Positions 1-7,390 of a DNA stretch of 12,714 bases are shown one piece after another; the first letter of the stretch is position 1, and each line of letters opens with the position of its first letter. The notes under the pieces are model-generated. The model saw only the letters and a program-made list of their open reading frames with translations. It searched no databases and was not told where the DNA came from. A program made the translations under genes and the position numbers. The DNA comes from Pseudonocardia sp. Lineage in GTDB: Bacteria > Actinomycetota > Actinomycetes > Mycobacteriales > Pseudonocardiaceae. The stretch lies in NCBI GenBank assembly GCA_030147065.1, contig JASLAP010000041.1, forward strand, positions 1 to 12,714, written 5' to 3'.

Positions 1-1090
1 GGACGTCGTCGGCGATCTCCGCCTCGACCGCGTGCGGGCGCAGCTCGCCGCTGCGGATCCGCTCGGCCCAGTGGCAGGCCACCCGGTGCCCGGGCGCGGT
101 GCCCTCGACCACCCGCAGCTCGGGGCGCTCGTCGTCGCAGCGCGTCGGCTGGCGCCACGGGCAGTGGGTGTGGAACCGGCACCCGGACGGCGGCGCCGCC
201 GGTGAGGGCAGGTCGCCGGTGAGCAGGATCCGCTCGCGGCGGTCCTCCAGCTCCGGGTCCGGGACCGGGATCGCCGACAGCAGCGCCCGGGTGTAGGGGT
301 GCAGCGGCTCGTCGTAGAGCGCCTGCGAGGGCGCCTCCTCGACCAGCCCGCCCAGGTACATCACCCCGATCCGGTCGCTGACGTGCCGGACCACCGCCAG
401 GTCGTGCGCGATCACCAGGTAGGTCAGGCCCAGCTCGGCCTGCAGCCGGTCGAGCAGGTTGAGCACCTGCGCCTGCACCGAGACGTCCAGCGCGGACACC
501 GGCTCGTCGGCCACGATCAGGTCGGGCTGCACGGAGAGCGCCCTGGCGATGCCGATGCGCTGGCGCTGCCCGCCGGAGAACTCGTGCGGGTAGCGGCGCA
601 GCGACGCGGCCGGCAGCCCGACGGCGTCGACCAGCTCGCGCAGCCGCTTGCCGTCGGCCGCGCCGCCGGTGGTCAGGCCGTGCGCCTTCATGCCCTCGGT
701 GAGCATGCCCTCGACGGACTGGCGGGGGTCCAGGCTGGACATCGGGTCCTGGAACACCATCTGGAACCGGCGGCGCATGGTCCGCAGCTCCTCGCCCTTG
801 AGCGGGGCGATGTCGCGGCCGTCGAAGAACACCTGGCCGGACGTGGGCGTCTCCAGCCGCAGGATCGCCCGGCCCAGCGTGGACTTCCCGCAGCCGGACT
901 CGCCGACCAGCCCGTAGGTCTCGCCGCGCTCGATCCGCAGGGACACCCCGTCGACGGCGTAGACGTGGCCGATGGTGCGGTCGAGGATCAGCCCGCGCTT
1001 GATCGGGAAGTGCACCGCGACGTCGCGGACGTCCAGCAGCGGACCGGCCGGCGGGGTGTCCCCGGTCCGGTCCTGGTCGGTGTCGGTCAT
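1..1090 (-). CDS. dppF: Oligopeptide/dipeptide ABC transporter ATP-binding subunit, DppF/OppF type (3' end cut by window edge)
   Basis: This is the second nucleotide-binding subunit of a peptide-type ABC importer. It sits on the cytoplasmic face and hydrolyses ATP to drive uptake through the permeases encoded upstream. The 363 codons inside the window show, in order, Walker A GESGCGKST (about residues 63-71), Q-loop FQDP (113-116), signature FSGGQRQR (171-178), Walker B LIVADEP (191-197) and the switch histidine in IAHD (229). The C-terminal oligo_HPY region has HPYTRALL and four cysteines (304, 310, 318, 339). The start is the ATG at 1090, 19 nt after the stop of the preceding ATPase gene, with only a weak G-rich Shine-Dalgarno-like stretch. 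DppF proteins are usually 320-350 aa, so only a short tail should be missing; no stop is reached before base 1. Family assignment is certain; the transported peptide cannot be told from sequence. Confidence 0.95.
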   Translation of the reverse strand, partial: MTDTDQDRTGDTPPAGPLLDVRDVAVHFPIKRGLILDRTIGHVYAVDGVSLRIERGETYGLVGESGCGKSTLGRAILRLETPTSGQVFFDGRDIAPLKGEELRTMRRRFQMVFQDPMSSLDPRQSVEGMLTEGMKAHGLTTGGAADGKRLRELVDAVGLPAASLRRYPHEFSGGQRQRIGIARALSVQPDLIVADEPVSALDVSVQAQVLNLLDRLQAELGLTYLVIAHDLAVVRHVSDRIGVMYLGGLVEEAPSQALYDEPLHPYTRALLSAIPVPDPELEDRRERILLTGDLPSPAAPPSGCRFHTHCPWRQPTRCDDERPELRVVEGTAPGHRVACHWAERIRSGELRPHAVEAEIADDV

Positions 1091-1109
1091 GCCCGTCACG
1101 TCCCCACCA

Positions 1110-2117
1110 TCATTCCGCGCTCGCCGGGACCGGGTTGTGGCAGCGCAGCAGCCGCCCGCCGGTGGTCTCGCCGGCCGGTGTGACCTCCACGCACCGCTCG
1201 ATCGACCGCGCGCAGCGCGGGGCGAACGCGCAGGCGTGCGTCCACGGCACGTTGTCCACCACCGACCCCGGGATCGCGTCCAGCTCCGCGCCGGCCGGGG
1301 CGTCCAGCCGCGGGATCGAGCGCAGCAGGCCGTGGGTGTAGGGGTGGCGGGGGGTGCCGAACAGCCGGTGCCGCTGGGCCCGCTCGACGATCCGGCCGGC
1401 GTAGAGCACGTTGACCGTCTCGCACAGCCCGGCCACCACGCCCAGGTCGTGCGTGATCATGATCAGCGCGGCGCCGGTCTCCGCGACCATCTCCTTGAGC
1501 AGCTCCAGGATCTGCGCCTGGATGGTCACGTCCAGCGCGGTGGTCGGCTCGTCGGCGATCAGCAGCCGGGGCTGGCAGGCCAGCGCGATCGCGATCATCA
1601 CCCGCTGCCGCATGCCGCCGGAGAGCTGGTGGGGGTAGTTGCCGATCCGCCGGCGCGGGTCCGGGATGCCGACCCGGTCGAGCAGCTCGACCGCGGCCGT
1701 GCGCGCCTGCTCCTTGTCCATCCCGCGGTGCCGGCGCAGCACCTCGGTGATCTGCAGCCCGATCGGGATCACCGGGTTCAGCGACGACAGCGGGTCCTGG
1801 AACACCATCGACAGGTCCCGGCCGCGGCGCTCGCGCATCTTCGACTCGGGCAGCGTGAGCAGCTCCTCGCCGTCCATCGTCACCGAGCCGGTGATCTGCA
1901 CCCCGCGCTGCGGCAGCAGCCGCATGATCGCCATCGAGGTGACCGACTTGCCGCAGCCGGACTCCCCGACCAGGCCGACGACCTGTCCGGGCGCCACGTC
2001 GAAGCTGACGCCGTCGACCGCGACGGTGTCCGGCTCGCCGCGGCGCTGGAAGGCGACCCGCAGGTCGCGCACCTCCAGCAGCGGGGCCGTGGTCGGGGCC
2101 GGCTTCGGAGCCGTCAT
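1110..2117 (-). CDS. dppD: Oligopeptide/dipeptide ABC transporter ATP-binding subunit, DppD/OppD type
   Basis: This 335-aa protein is the first ATPase of the importer and should pair with the DppF-like subunit. Visible motifs are Walker A GESGCGKS (51-58), Q-loop FQDPLSSLNP (106-115), signature LSGGMRQRV (165-173), Walker B LLIADEP (185-191) and H-loop ITHD (His223). The oligo_HPY C-terminus includes HPYTHGLL and cysteines 296, 302, 309 and 326. In related mycobacterial peptide importers such a cysteine set holds a 4Fe-4S cluster; whether that holds here is inference. The start chosen is the ATG at 2117, which overlaps the dppC stop by ATGA and is preceded by AAGGGA at good spacing. An in-frame start at 2267 is rejected because it adds about 50 residues that overlap dppC and do not resemble the family. 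Confidence 0.95.
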   Translation of the reverse strand: MTAPKPAPTTAPLLEVRDLRVAFQRRGEPDTVAVDGVSFDVAPGQVVGLVGESGCGKSVTSMAIMRLLPQRGVQITGSVTMDGEELLTLPESKMRERRGRDLSMVFQDPLSSLNPVIPIGLQITEVLRRHRGMDKEQARTAAVELLDRVGIPDPRRRIGNYPHQLSGGMRQRVMIAIALACQPRLLIADEPTTALDVTIQAQILELLKEMVAETGAALIMITHDLGVVAGLCETVNVLYAGRIVERAQRHRLFGTPRHPYTHGLLRSIPRLDAPAGAELDAIPGSVVDNVPWTHACAFAPRCARSIERCVEVTPAGETTGGRLLRCHNPVPASAE

Positions 2118-3037
2118 CGTCGTCCCTTGGGGTCGAGGGCCTCCCGCAGCGACTCCCCGAGCAGCGTGAAGCCCAGCGCCACGGCGATGATCGCGATGGC
2201 CGGGTAGAACGCCAGCGCCGGCCGCACGTCGAGGTAGGTCTGCGCCTGGGCCAGCATCAGCCCCCACTCGGCGCGACCCGGGTCGGCGTCGCCGAGGCCG
2301 AGGAACGACAGCGCGGCGGCGTCCAGGATGGCGGTGGCCAGGGTCAGCGTGGCCTGCACGATCACCGGCCCGATCGCGTTGGGCAGCATGTGCCGCAGCA
2401 CGACGGCCGGGCGCTTGACGCCCAGCGCGGTGGCCGCGATGACGTGGTCGCTGTTGCGCTGGGAGAGCATCGAGCCGCGCAGCAGCCGGGCGAAGATCGG
2501 GACGCCGACGATGGCCACCGCGATGATCACCGTGGTCTGCGACGGGCTGGCCGCCAGCGCGGCCACCGAGATCGCCAGCAGCAGGCTGGGCACGGCCAGC
2601 AGGACGTCGGTGACCCGCATCAGCAGGGTGTCCACCCAGCCGCCGAACGCGCCGGCCACCGTCCCGATGACGACGCCGACCGCCAGCCCGATCAGCGTGG
2701 CGAGCACGCCGACCAGCAGCGTCTGCTGGGAGGCCAGGATCATCCGGGACAGGAAGTCCCGGCCGAGCTGGTCGCTGCCCAGCGGGAACCCGGGCTGGGC
2801 GCCCGGGATGTTGCCCGGGCGCAGGTCCTCCTGCAGCTGCGGGAACGACTCGGCCGGTCCGTACGGGGCGAGCAGCGGGGCCAGCGCGGCGATGACCACG
2901 AAGGTGCCGACGATCAGCGCGCCGACGATGGCCACCGGGTCGCGGCGCAGCCGTCGGAACGCCTCGGAGGTGAGGCTGCGGCCGCCGGCCAGGTCGTCGA
3001 TCCGCGCCTTGCGGCGCTCCGCCCAGGTGGTGCTCAT
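2114..3037 (-). CDS. dppC: Peptide ABC transporter permease, DppC/OppC type
   Basis: This 307-aa inner-membrane permease forms half of the translocation pore with the DppB-like protein. It has a cytoplasmic N-terminus, a first membrane segment at about residues 35-57 (AIVGALIVGTFVVIAALAPL), then the OppC-typical extracellular stretch ending in FPLGSDQLGRDFLSR (85-98) and further hydrophobic segments. The EAA-type coupling loop, AATALGVKRPAVVLRHMLP (201-219), docks onto the ATPases. The ATG at 3037 overlaps the dppB stop by ATGA. It has no strong Shine-Dalgarno sequence, which suggests translation by coupling to dppB. The C-terminus GESLREALDPKGRR is typical of the family. Length and motifs are normal. 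Confidence 0.95.
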   Translation of the reverse strand: MSTTWAERRKARIDDLAGGRSLTSEAFRRLRRDPVAIVGALIVGTFVVIAALAPLLAPYGPAESFPQLQEDLRPGNIPGAQPGFPLGSDQLGRDFLSRMILASQQTLLVGVLATLIGLAVGVVIGTVAGAFGGWVDTLLMRVTDVLLAVPSLLLAISVAALAASPSQTTVIIAVAIVGVPIFARLLRGSMLSQRNSDHVIAATALGVKRPAVVLRHMLPNAIGPVIVQATLTLATAILDAAALSFLGLGDADPGRAEWGLMLAQAQTYLDVRPALAFYPAIAIIAVALGFTLLGESLREALDPKGRR

Positions 3038-4038
3038 CCCAGCCGCACTCTCGGGTCGATGATCGCGTAGGAGATGTCGACGAGCAGGTTCACCAGCACG
3101 TAGACCAGCGCGCCGAGCATCAGCAACGCCTGCAGCCGGGGGTAGTCCTTGAGCGTGATGGCGTCGGCCAGCAGAGTGCCGAGGCCGCCCCAGACGAACA
3201 CCTTCTCGGTCAGCACCGCCCCGGCCAGCAGCAGCCCGACCTGCAGGCCGATCACCGTGGACACCGGCAGCAGCGCGTTGCGCAGCACGTGCCGGCCGCG
3301 CACGGTGCCCGGGGTCAGGCCCTTGGAGTTGGCGGTGCGGACGAAGTCCGAGCCCATCACGTCCAGCACCGAGGCCCGGGTGATCCGGACGATCACCGCA
3401 AGCGGGATGGTGGCCAGCGCGACCGACGGCAGCACCAGGTGCATCAGCGCGTCCCAGCTCGCGTCCCACTCCCGGGTCAGCACGCCGTCGAGCACCGCCA
3501 GCCCGGTGACGCTGGTGGCGTCCAGGCCCACCGCCTGCCGCCCGGACGGCGGGAACCAGCCCAGCTCGACGGCGAAGAAGGCCTTGAGCAGGTAGCCGAG
3601 GAAGAACACCGGCACCGCCACCCCGACCAGGGTGCCGATCACCGTGGCCACGTCCAGCGGGCGGCCCCGCCGGCTGGCCGCCAGGTAGCCGAGCGGGATG
3701 CCCAGCAGCACCGCGATCAGCAGCGCGGTCACCGACAGCTCGATGGTGGCCGGCAGCGCCCGGCCGATCTCGACCAGCACCGGCTGCCCGGTGATCGTCG
3801 AGGCGCCGAAGTCACCGGTGACGACCCGGCCCAGGAACCGGCCGTACTGCACGAGGATCGGCTGGTCCAGGCCCAGCACCCGGTTCAGGTCGGCGATCGC
3901 CTGCGGGGTCGCCCGGTCGCCGAGGAACGCCGACGCCGGCCCACCCGGAAGCGCGCGCAGCCAGGCGAACACCAGCAGCGACAGCAGCAGCAGGGTGGGG
4001 ATCACCTGGAGCAGCCGTCTCAGCACGAAACGCAGCAC
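3034..4038 (-). CDS. dppB: Peptide ABC transporter permease, DppB/OppB type
   Basis: This 334-aa protein is the other half of the transmembrane pore. The N-terminus MLRFVLRRLLQVIPTLLLLS is the classic DppB start, with an arginine-rich end leading straight into membrane segment 1. A large periplasmic loop follows (about residues 30-97). Further membrane segments come next, then the EAA coupling loop DFVRTANSKGL...LP (231-258) and the family's C-terminal DISYAIIDPRVRLG. The start is a GTG at 4038 with the strong ribosome-binding sequence GGAGGGG just upstream. The gene follows the binding-protein gene after a 138-bp gap holding a perfect hairpin, and its stop overlaps the dppC start. It would be co-transcribed with dppC, dppD and dppF. 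Confidence 0.95.
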   Translation of the reverse strand: MLRFVLRRLLQVIPTLLLLSLLVFAWLRALPGGPASAFLGDRATPQAIADLNRVLGLDQPILVQYGRFLGRVVTGDFGASTITGQPVLVEIGRALPATIELSVTALLIAVLLGIPLGYLAASRRGRPLDVATVIGTLVGVAVPVFFLGYLLKAFFAVELGWFPPSGRQAVGLDATSVTGLAVLDGVLTREWDASWDALMHLVLPSVALATIPLAVIVRITRASVLDVMGSDFVRTANSKGLTPGTVRGRHVLRNALLPVSTVIGLQVGLLLAGAVLTEKVFVWGGLGTLLADAITLKDYPRLQALLMLGALVYVLVNLLVDISYAIIDPRVRLG

Positions 4039-4060
4039 GGTCCCCCCTCCGCCATGTCAG
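4039..4060 (-). promoter_or_regulatory. Ribosome-binding site deciding the GTG start of dppB
   Basis: Read on the minus strand, GGAGGGGGGACC directly precedes the GTG at 4038, placing a consensus GGAGG about 7 nt from the start codon. A nearby ATG, whose complement lies at 4053-4055, is out of frame and is not the start. Confidence 0.7.
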
Positions 4061-4132
4061 TTGCCGCCGTGGCAGTGGTGCCCGCGGCGGTCTCCCCCGA
4101 TTCCACAACGATGTCCGGTTCTCGGCGCACGA

Positions 4133-4164
4133 GGGTGGCACCGCCGTCGCCGGCGGTGCCACCC
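4133..4164 (-). terminator. Perfect 14-bp hairpin between dppA and dppB (attenuator / mRNA stabiliser)
   Basis: The arms GGGTGGCACCGCCG (4133-4146) and CGGCGGTGCCACCC (4151-4164) pair perfectly across a TCGC loop. The hairpin begins 12 nt past the stop of the binding-protein gene and is not followed by a run of T on the minus strand. Since the downstream permease genes appear to belong to the same operon, partial termination or protection of the dppA 3' end is more likely than a full stop. That would give more binding protein than permease, as known for other binding-protein operons. The structure is seen; the function is inferred. Confidence 0.7.
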
Positions 4165-4176
4165 GGGGTCGTGCGG

Positions 4177-5850
4177 TCAGCCCTTGGTGACCCCGAAGAA
4201 CCGCTCGTCGGTGAGCGGCGACGGGACCAACCCGCTGACGTTGTCCCGGACCACCAGCGCCGGCGGCGAGTGGCTGATCGGGACGGCGGGCAGGTAGGTC
4301 GTCATCAGGTCGCGGTTGACCTGCTCGAACGCCGCCGTCCGGGCGGCCGGGTCGACGGTGGCGTCGGCCTCACCGACCTCGGTGAACACGTTCGGGTCGG
4401 TGATCCCGAAGTCCGGCTTCGGGGTGCCGAAGAACGTGGCGACGAAGTTGCCCGGGTCGTTGTAGTCACCGGTCCAGCCGAGCAGGTGCATGTCGTGCAC
4501 GCCGTTGGCGGTCACCGAGTCCAGGTAGCCGCCGTTCCACGGCTGCGGCACCGGGTTGACCGTGATCCCCACCTGGCGCAGGTTCTCGGCCAGCGCGGTG
4601 AAGATGTTGGTCGGGTTCGGCATGTAGGGCCGGGTGACCTCGGTCGGGTAGTAGAAGTTGATCGTCAGGTCGGACGCGCCGGCCTCGGCGAGCAGCGCCC
4701 GCGCCCGGTCCGGGTCGAACGGGATCGGCTCCAGGTCGGCCGCGTAGCCCTCGACGGTGTCGGGCATGAACTGGGTGGCCACCTCGGCGCCCTCGGGCAG
4801 CTGGTTGCGCACCAGCGACTCGCGGTCCAGCGCGTGCGCGATCGCCTGGCGCACCCGCAGGTCCGCCAGTGCCGGGTTGTTCTTCTGGTTGATGCCCAGG
4901 TAGAGGATGTTGAACGCGGGCCGCACCAGCACCTGGAAGCCCTCGCTCTGCAGCGACTCCCAGTCGGCGGGCGACGGGAAGTCGTAGCCGTCGATGGTGC
5001 CGGCTTGCAACTCCTGCTTGCGGGCGTTCTCGTCCGGGATCACCCGGAAGATCAGCCGGTCCAGGGTGGCCGGCTCGCCCCAGTACTCCTCGTTGCGGAC
5101 CAGGGTGATGACGTTCTGGGTCCGGTCGTAGCTCTCGTACTTGAACGGCCCGGTGCCGGTGGGGTGGTCGGTGGCGTAGGCGCCGTAGGTGAACGCCTCA
5201 CCGCTCTGCTGGACGTCGTCGGCCTCGTACTCCTGCAGCGCGGTCGGGCTGGAGATCGAGAACGAGGTCAGGCCGAACGCGGCCGGGAACGCGCCCTTGG
5301 CCTTGTTCAGCTTGATGACCGCGGTGGTGGGGTCGGGTGCCTCGCAGCTGTTGTAGACCGGGGTCAGCCCGGACCCGGTCTGGTCGTTGGCGAAGCCCTC
5401 GAACACGCTGCTGTAGTAGTAGGCCTGCGACTGCGCGGCGGCGTTGGGCAGGTTCACCCAGCGGTTGAAGTTGAAGCAGACGGCCTCGGCGTTGAAGTCG
5501 GTGCCGTCGTGGAACTTGACGCCCTCGCGGAGCGTGAAGGTCCACTCGGTGTAGTCCGCGTTCGGCGTCCACTCCGTCGCCAGCGAGGGCTCGAGGTCGG
5601 CCGTCCCCGGCTTGTAGGCGATCAGCGTGTCGTACATCTGGCGCACCGGCCGGAACGTCTCGCCGTCCTGCGCGAAGATGGGGTCGAAGTTGTCCGGCGC
5701 TCCTGGCGCGCCGAAGACGAACGTGCCGCCGGTCTGGCCGGCACCGCCTTCGGCCCCGGAGTCGGAACGCTCCGAGGTGGCACAGGCGGCGAGCGTGACG
5801 GCGAGCACGGCCGCGGCACACACGACGGGTAGGCGTCGGGCAGGTCTCAT
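4177..5850 (-). CDS. dppA: Peptide ABC transporter substrate-binding lipoprotein, family 5 (DppA/OppA type)
   Basis: This 557-aa extracytoplasmic lipoprotein captures the substrate and delivers it to DppBC. The N-terminus MRPARRLPVV is followed by a hydrophobic stretch and the lipobox TLAAC, so lipidation is expected at Cys23. After a Gly/Ser-rich linker comes the SBP_bac_5 fold: GTFVFGAPGAPDNFDPIF (42-59), the family signature around WTFTLREGVKFHDGT (103-117) with the following FNAEAV, and the later LRVRQAIAHALDRE region. Cys125 and Cys169 are the only other cysteines seen in the N-terminal third and could form a disulfide. The start is the ATG at 5850, with AGAGG about 10 nt upstream. It is the first gene of the operon, as usual when the binding protein is needed in excess. 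Substrate is unknown: family members bind di- or oligopeptides, but also nickel, haem or glutathione. Confidence 0.93.
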   Translation of the reverse strand: MRPARRLPVVCAAAVLAVTLAACATSERSDSGAEGGAGQTGGTFVFGAPGAPDNFDPIFAQDGETFRPVRQMYDTLIAYKPGTADLEPSLATEWTPNADYTEWTFTLREGVKFHDGTDFNAEAVCFNFNRWVNLPNAAAQSQAYYYSSVFEGFANDQTGSGLTPVYNSCEAPDPTTAVIKLNKAKGAFPAAFGLTSFSISSPTALQEYEADDVQQSGEAFTYGAYATDHPTGTGPFKYESYDRTQNVITLVRNEEYWGEPATLDRLIFRVIPDENARKQELQAGTIDGYDFPSPADWESLQSEGFQVLVRPAFNILYLGINQKNNPALADLRVRQAIAHALDRESLVRNQLPEGAEVATQFMPDTVEGYAADLEPIPFDPDRARALLAEAGASDLTINFYYPTEVTRPYMPNPTNIFTALAENLRQVGITVNPVPQPWNGGYLDSVTANGVHDMHLLGWTGDYNDPGNFVATFFGTPKPDFGITDPNVFTEVGEADATVDPAARTAAFEQVNRDLMTTYLPAVPISHSPPALVVRDNVSGLVPSPLTDERFFGVTKG

Positions 5851-5881
5851 GATGCGGGCACCTCTTCGTAGGAGACCGCAG

Positions 5882-5924
5882 ACGCTATTCGCCGCGGATA
5901 CCGATCGGTAGTTGTTCGCGTCAC
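5882..5924 (-). promoter_or_regulatory. Candidate promoter and palindromic operator upstream of dppA
   Basis: On the minus strand GTGACG (5919-5924) and TATCCG (5895-5900) are separated by 18 bp and resemble -35 and -10 boxes; a second -10-like TAGCGT lies at 5882-5887. The perfect 12-bp palindrome TACCGATCGGTA (5899-5910) sits in the spacer and touches the -10 box, where a dimeric repressor would block transcription. The palindrome is directly visible; its use as an operator is inferred. No regulator gene lies next to this operon inside the window. Confidence 0.4.
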
Positions 5925-5940
5925 GGTTCCACTACGGCCT

Positions 5941-5983
5941 TGCCGGGCCGCCGCCGGGCGGCGCACACGGCCCTGGCCCGGCA
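5941..5983 (-). terminator. GC-rich hairpin downstream of the DUF397 gene
   Basis: TGCCGGGCC (5941-5949) pairs perfectly with GGCCCGGCA (5975-5983). The 25-nt loop can fold further through its GCC/GGC runs. The hairpin lies 15 nt past the DUF397 stop and just before the dppA promoter region, so it could separate the two transcripts. There is no T-tract, as is common in high-GC actinobacteria, and such GC-rich sequence often folds by chance. Confidence 0.4.
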
Positions 5984-5997
5984 GGCCGAGGCGAAGG

Positions 5998-6189
5998 TCA
6001 CTCAGCGTCGAAGTCCCCGCGGCGCACCCCGTCCAGGAAGCTGGCCCACTGTCCGGCGCCGAAGGTGAGCGCGACACTACGCTGCGCGTCCTTGCTGTCA
6101 CGCACGATGACGGTGCCGTCGGCGGGCGAGAGCCCGACCTCGACGCATCCGCCACCGGAGCAAAAGCTGCTGATCCTGAACTCGATCAC
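5998..6189 (-). CDS. DUF397 domain protein (partner of an XRE-DUF5753 regulator)
   Basis: This 63-aa protein is almost entirely one DUF397 domain: ISSFCSGGGCVEVGL (6-20), the hallmark VIVRDSKDA (27-35), then LTFGAGQWASFLDGVRRGDFDAE (41-63). DUF397 proteins are small actinobacterial proteins, including BldB and the partners of WhiJ- or Scr1-type regulators. They are thought to modulate the paired DNA-binding protein, and an antitoxin-like role has been proposed for some pairs. The start chosen is the GTG at 6189, preceded by GAGAGG at good spacing. A GTG at 6207 would add six residues but has no ribosome-binding site. The regulator gene lies upstream on the same strand, 286 bp away rather than adjacent. 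The target is unknown. Confidence 0.88.
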   Translation of the reverse strand: MIEFRISSFCSGGGCVEVGLSPADGTVIVRDSKDAQRSVALTFGAGQWASFLDGVRRGDFDAE

Positions 6190-6475
6190 GGGGGAGCCTC
6201 TCGCCACGCATCTACCGGATGATGGGTGGACATGGCCTGCGCGGTAACTCGGGGAGTGCGCGTTCGATCACGTCCGGCGGCAATGTAAACGACTGCCACA
6301 TCGCCCTGCACAGCGGGGCTGCACGTGCACACGACCGTGCAGCGCGACCCTGCGTAGCAGCCACAAGGCGTGGCCGAATCGGACAACACCGGCCCGTCGC
6401 AGCACCCGACTGGCGCAATGGCAGGCACTCGCCCTACACGCGCCGCGACCACGGCGACCCTCATCCGCCGAGGTG
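6190..6475 (-). other. 286-bp non-coding gap between the XRE regulator and DUF397 genes
   Basis: I see no convincing gene here: short frames lack a good start or family resemblance, and a D-arm-like stretch does not fold into a tRNA. It holds one copy of the 19-nt motif shared with the XRE upstream region (6272-6290), the palindrome TGCACGTGCA (6320-6329), and an inverted repeat GCTGCACG...CGTGCAGC (6318-6325 / 6336-6343). The layout suggests that DUF397 has its own promoter here. Confidence 0.5.
6272..6290 (-). promoter_or_regulatory. Shared motif, copy 1, upstream of the DUF397 gene
   Basis: The plus strand reads GTCC-N3-GGCAATGTAAAC, so the minus strand reads GTTTACATTGCC-N3-GGAC. It lies about 90 bp upstream of the DUF397 GTG. 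It matches the copy upstream of the XRE gene at 15 of 19 positions; the 12-nt core differs at one base. It is AT-rich for this genome. A binding site for the neighbouring XRE protein, or a promoter element, is inferred. Confidence 0.5.
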
Positions 6476-7390
6476 CTACGCACCGTGAACAGGGCGCGCG
6501 TCCTCGCGATCCGCGTACTGGTGCCGGTAATCGTCGATGAGGGCCCGCGAGTCGTCCGCGGACAGGGCCCGCCCGGCCACGTCGGCGAGGATGCCGGCGT
6601 ACCGGTCGACGTCCGGACCGTTCTCCAGATAGGTCTCCCCGACGTGGCCCTCCACGTACACCACGTCGGCCCCGGTGCCCTCCGGGAATTCCATGATCAC
6701 GAATGACCCCATGTGCGCGCGGTGGAAGCCGGCGGCGAACGGCAACACGCGGACGGTGACGTTGGGTAGCCGCGAGCGGTCGCCGATCACGGCCAGCTGG
6801 TCGGCCATGAGCGCCGGACTGCCGACCACTCTGCGCAACACCGCCTCGTCCAGCACGACCTCCAGCAGCAGCGGTTGCTCCGTCGCGAACAGCGCCTGCT
6901 GGCGCCGTCGGCGCAGCTCGACCAGGCGTTCGAGCTCGGCGGCGCTGTGCCCGGCCAGCAGGGCGCGCATCAGCGCCCGGGTGTACTCGGGGGTCTGCAA
7001 CAAGCCGTTCAGCACGGCGATGTCGAACGACCGCAAGCCCGAGGCCTCGGTCTCCAGGGCGGGGTAGCGGTTCGGCGAGTCCATGATGAACCGCTCCGGC
7101 GTCACGCCCTCGGTCAGCGGCTCCCACCAGCCGTGCTCGCGCCCGTCGCGGACCAGCCTTATCAGCATGTCCTGCTCGGTTTCCGAAGTGACGCCGTAGA
7201 TGCGCATCAACTCCCGGACGTCGGGCAGTTTCGGAATCCCCTTCCCGGTTTCCAACCTGGAAATTTTCGACGTCGAACAGGTCATCTGCTCGGCGACCTC
7301 GTCCAGGGTCAGCCGCGCGTTGGTGCGCAGCCGACGCAGTTCCGCTCCCAGCCTGCGCCGGGAACCCATCGGGCTCTGCGGTGCTCCCAT
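6476..7390 (-). CDS. XRE-family transcriptional regulator with DUF5753 domain (WhiJ/Scr1-like)
   Basis: This 304-aa protein begins with a helix-turn-helix of the HTH_31 type: RRRLGAELRRLRTNARLTLD (11-30), then EVAEQMTCSTSKISRLETGKGIPKLPDV (31-58). A DUF5753 domain follows, from about residue 108 to 290, with typical pieces such as FDIAVLNGLLQTPEYTRALM (122-141), RRRRQQAL, LPNVTVRVLPFAAG (208-221) and GSFVIMEFP (228-236). Proteins of this build regulate development and antibiotic production in streptomycetes and act together with DUF397 proteins. The start is the ATG at 7390, with GGAAGGGG just upstream; an ATG at 7369 has no ribosome-binding site and would cut into the family N-terminus. The stop is TAG at 6476-6478. 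The gene is divergent from the small ORF pair starting at 7565. Autoregulation through the shared motif is plausible but unproven. Confidence 0.93.
   Translation of the reverse strand: MGAPQSPMGSRRRLGAELRRLRTNARLTLDEVAEQMTCSTSKISRLETGKGIPKLPDVRELMRIYGVTSETEQDMLIRLVRDGREHGWWEPLTEGVTPERFIMDSPNRYPALETEASGLRSFDIAVLNGLLQTPEYTRALMRALLAGHSAAELERLVELRRRRQQALFATEQPLLLEVVLDEAVLRRVVGSPALMADQLAVIGDRSRLPNVTVRVLPFAAGFHRAHMGSFVIMEFPEGTGADVVYVEGHVGETYLENGPDVDRYAGILADVAGRALSADDSRALIDDYRHQYADREDARPVHGA

Noticed and set aside
299..1183. Plus-strand frame of 294 codons opposite dppF
   Set aside because: It is opposite a complete ABC ATPase domain, with composition typical of an antisense shadow and no ribosome-binding site.
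3289..5832. 847-codon plus-strand open frame
   Set aside because: It lies opposite dppA and dppB, which have full family motifs. The translation is a Val/Arg/Gly/His-rich low-complexity product typical of antisense frames in high-GC DNA, with no domain.
6395..6450. D-arm-like stretch (GGCGCAATGGCAG) suggesting a tRNA
   Set aside because: No matching acceptor stem, anticodon stem or T-arm with a TTCGA-type loop could be placed on either strand.
6212..6483. Short minus-strand frames in the XRE-DUF397 gap
   Set aside because: They are Arg/Cys/Ala-rich, have no ribosome-binding site or family resemblance, and several frames overlap each other.
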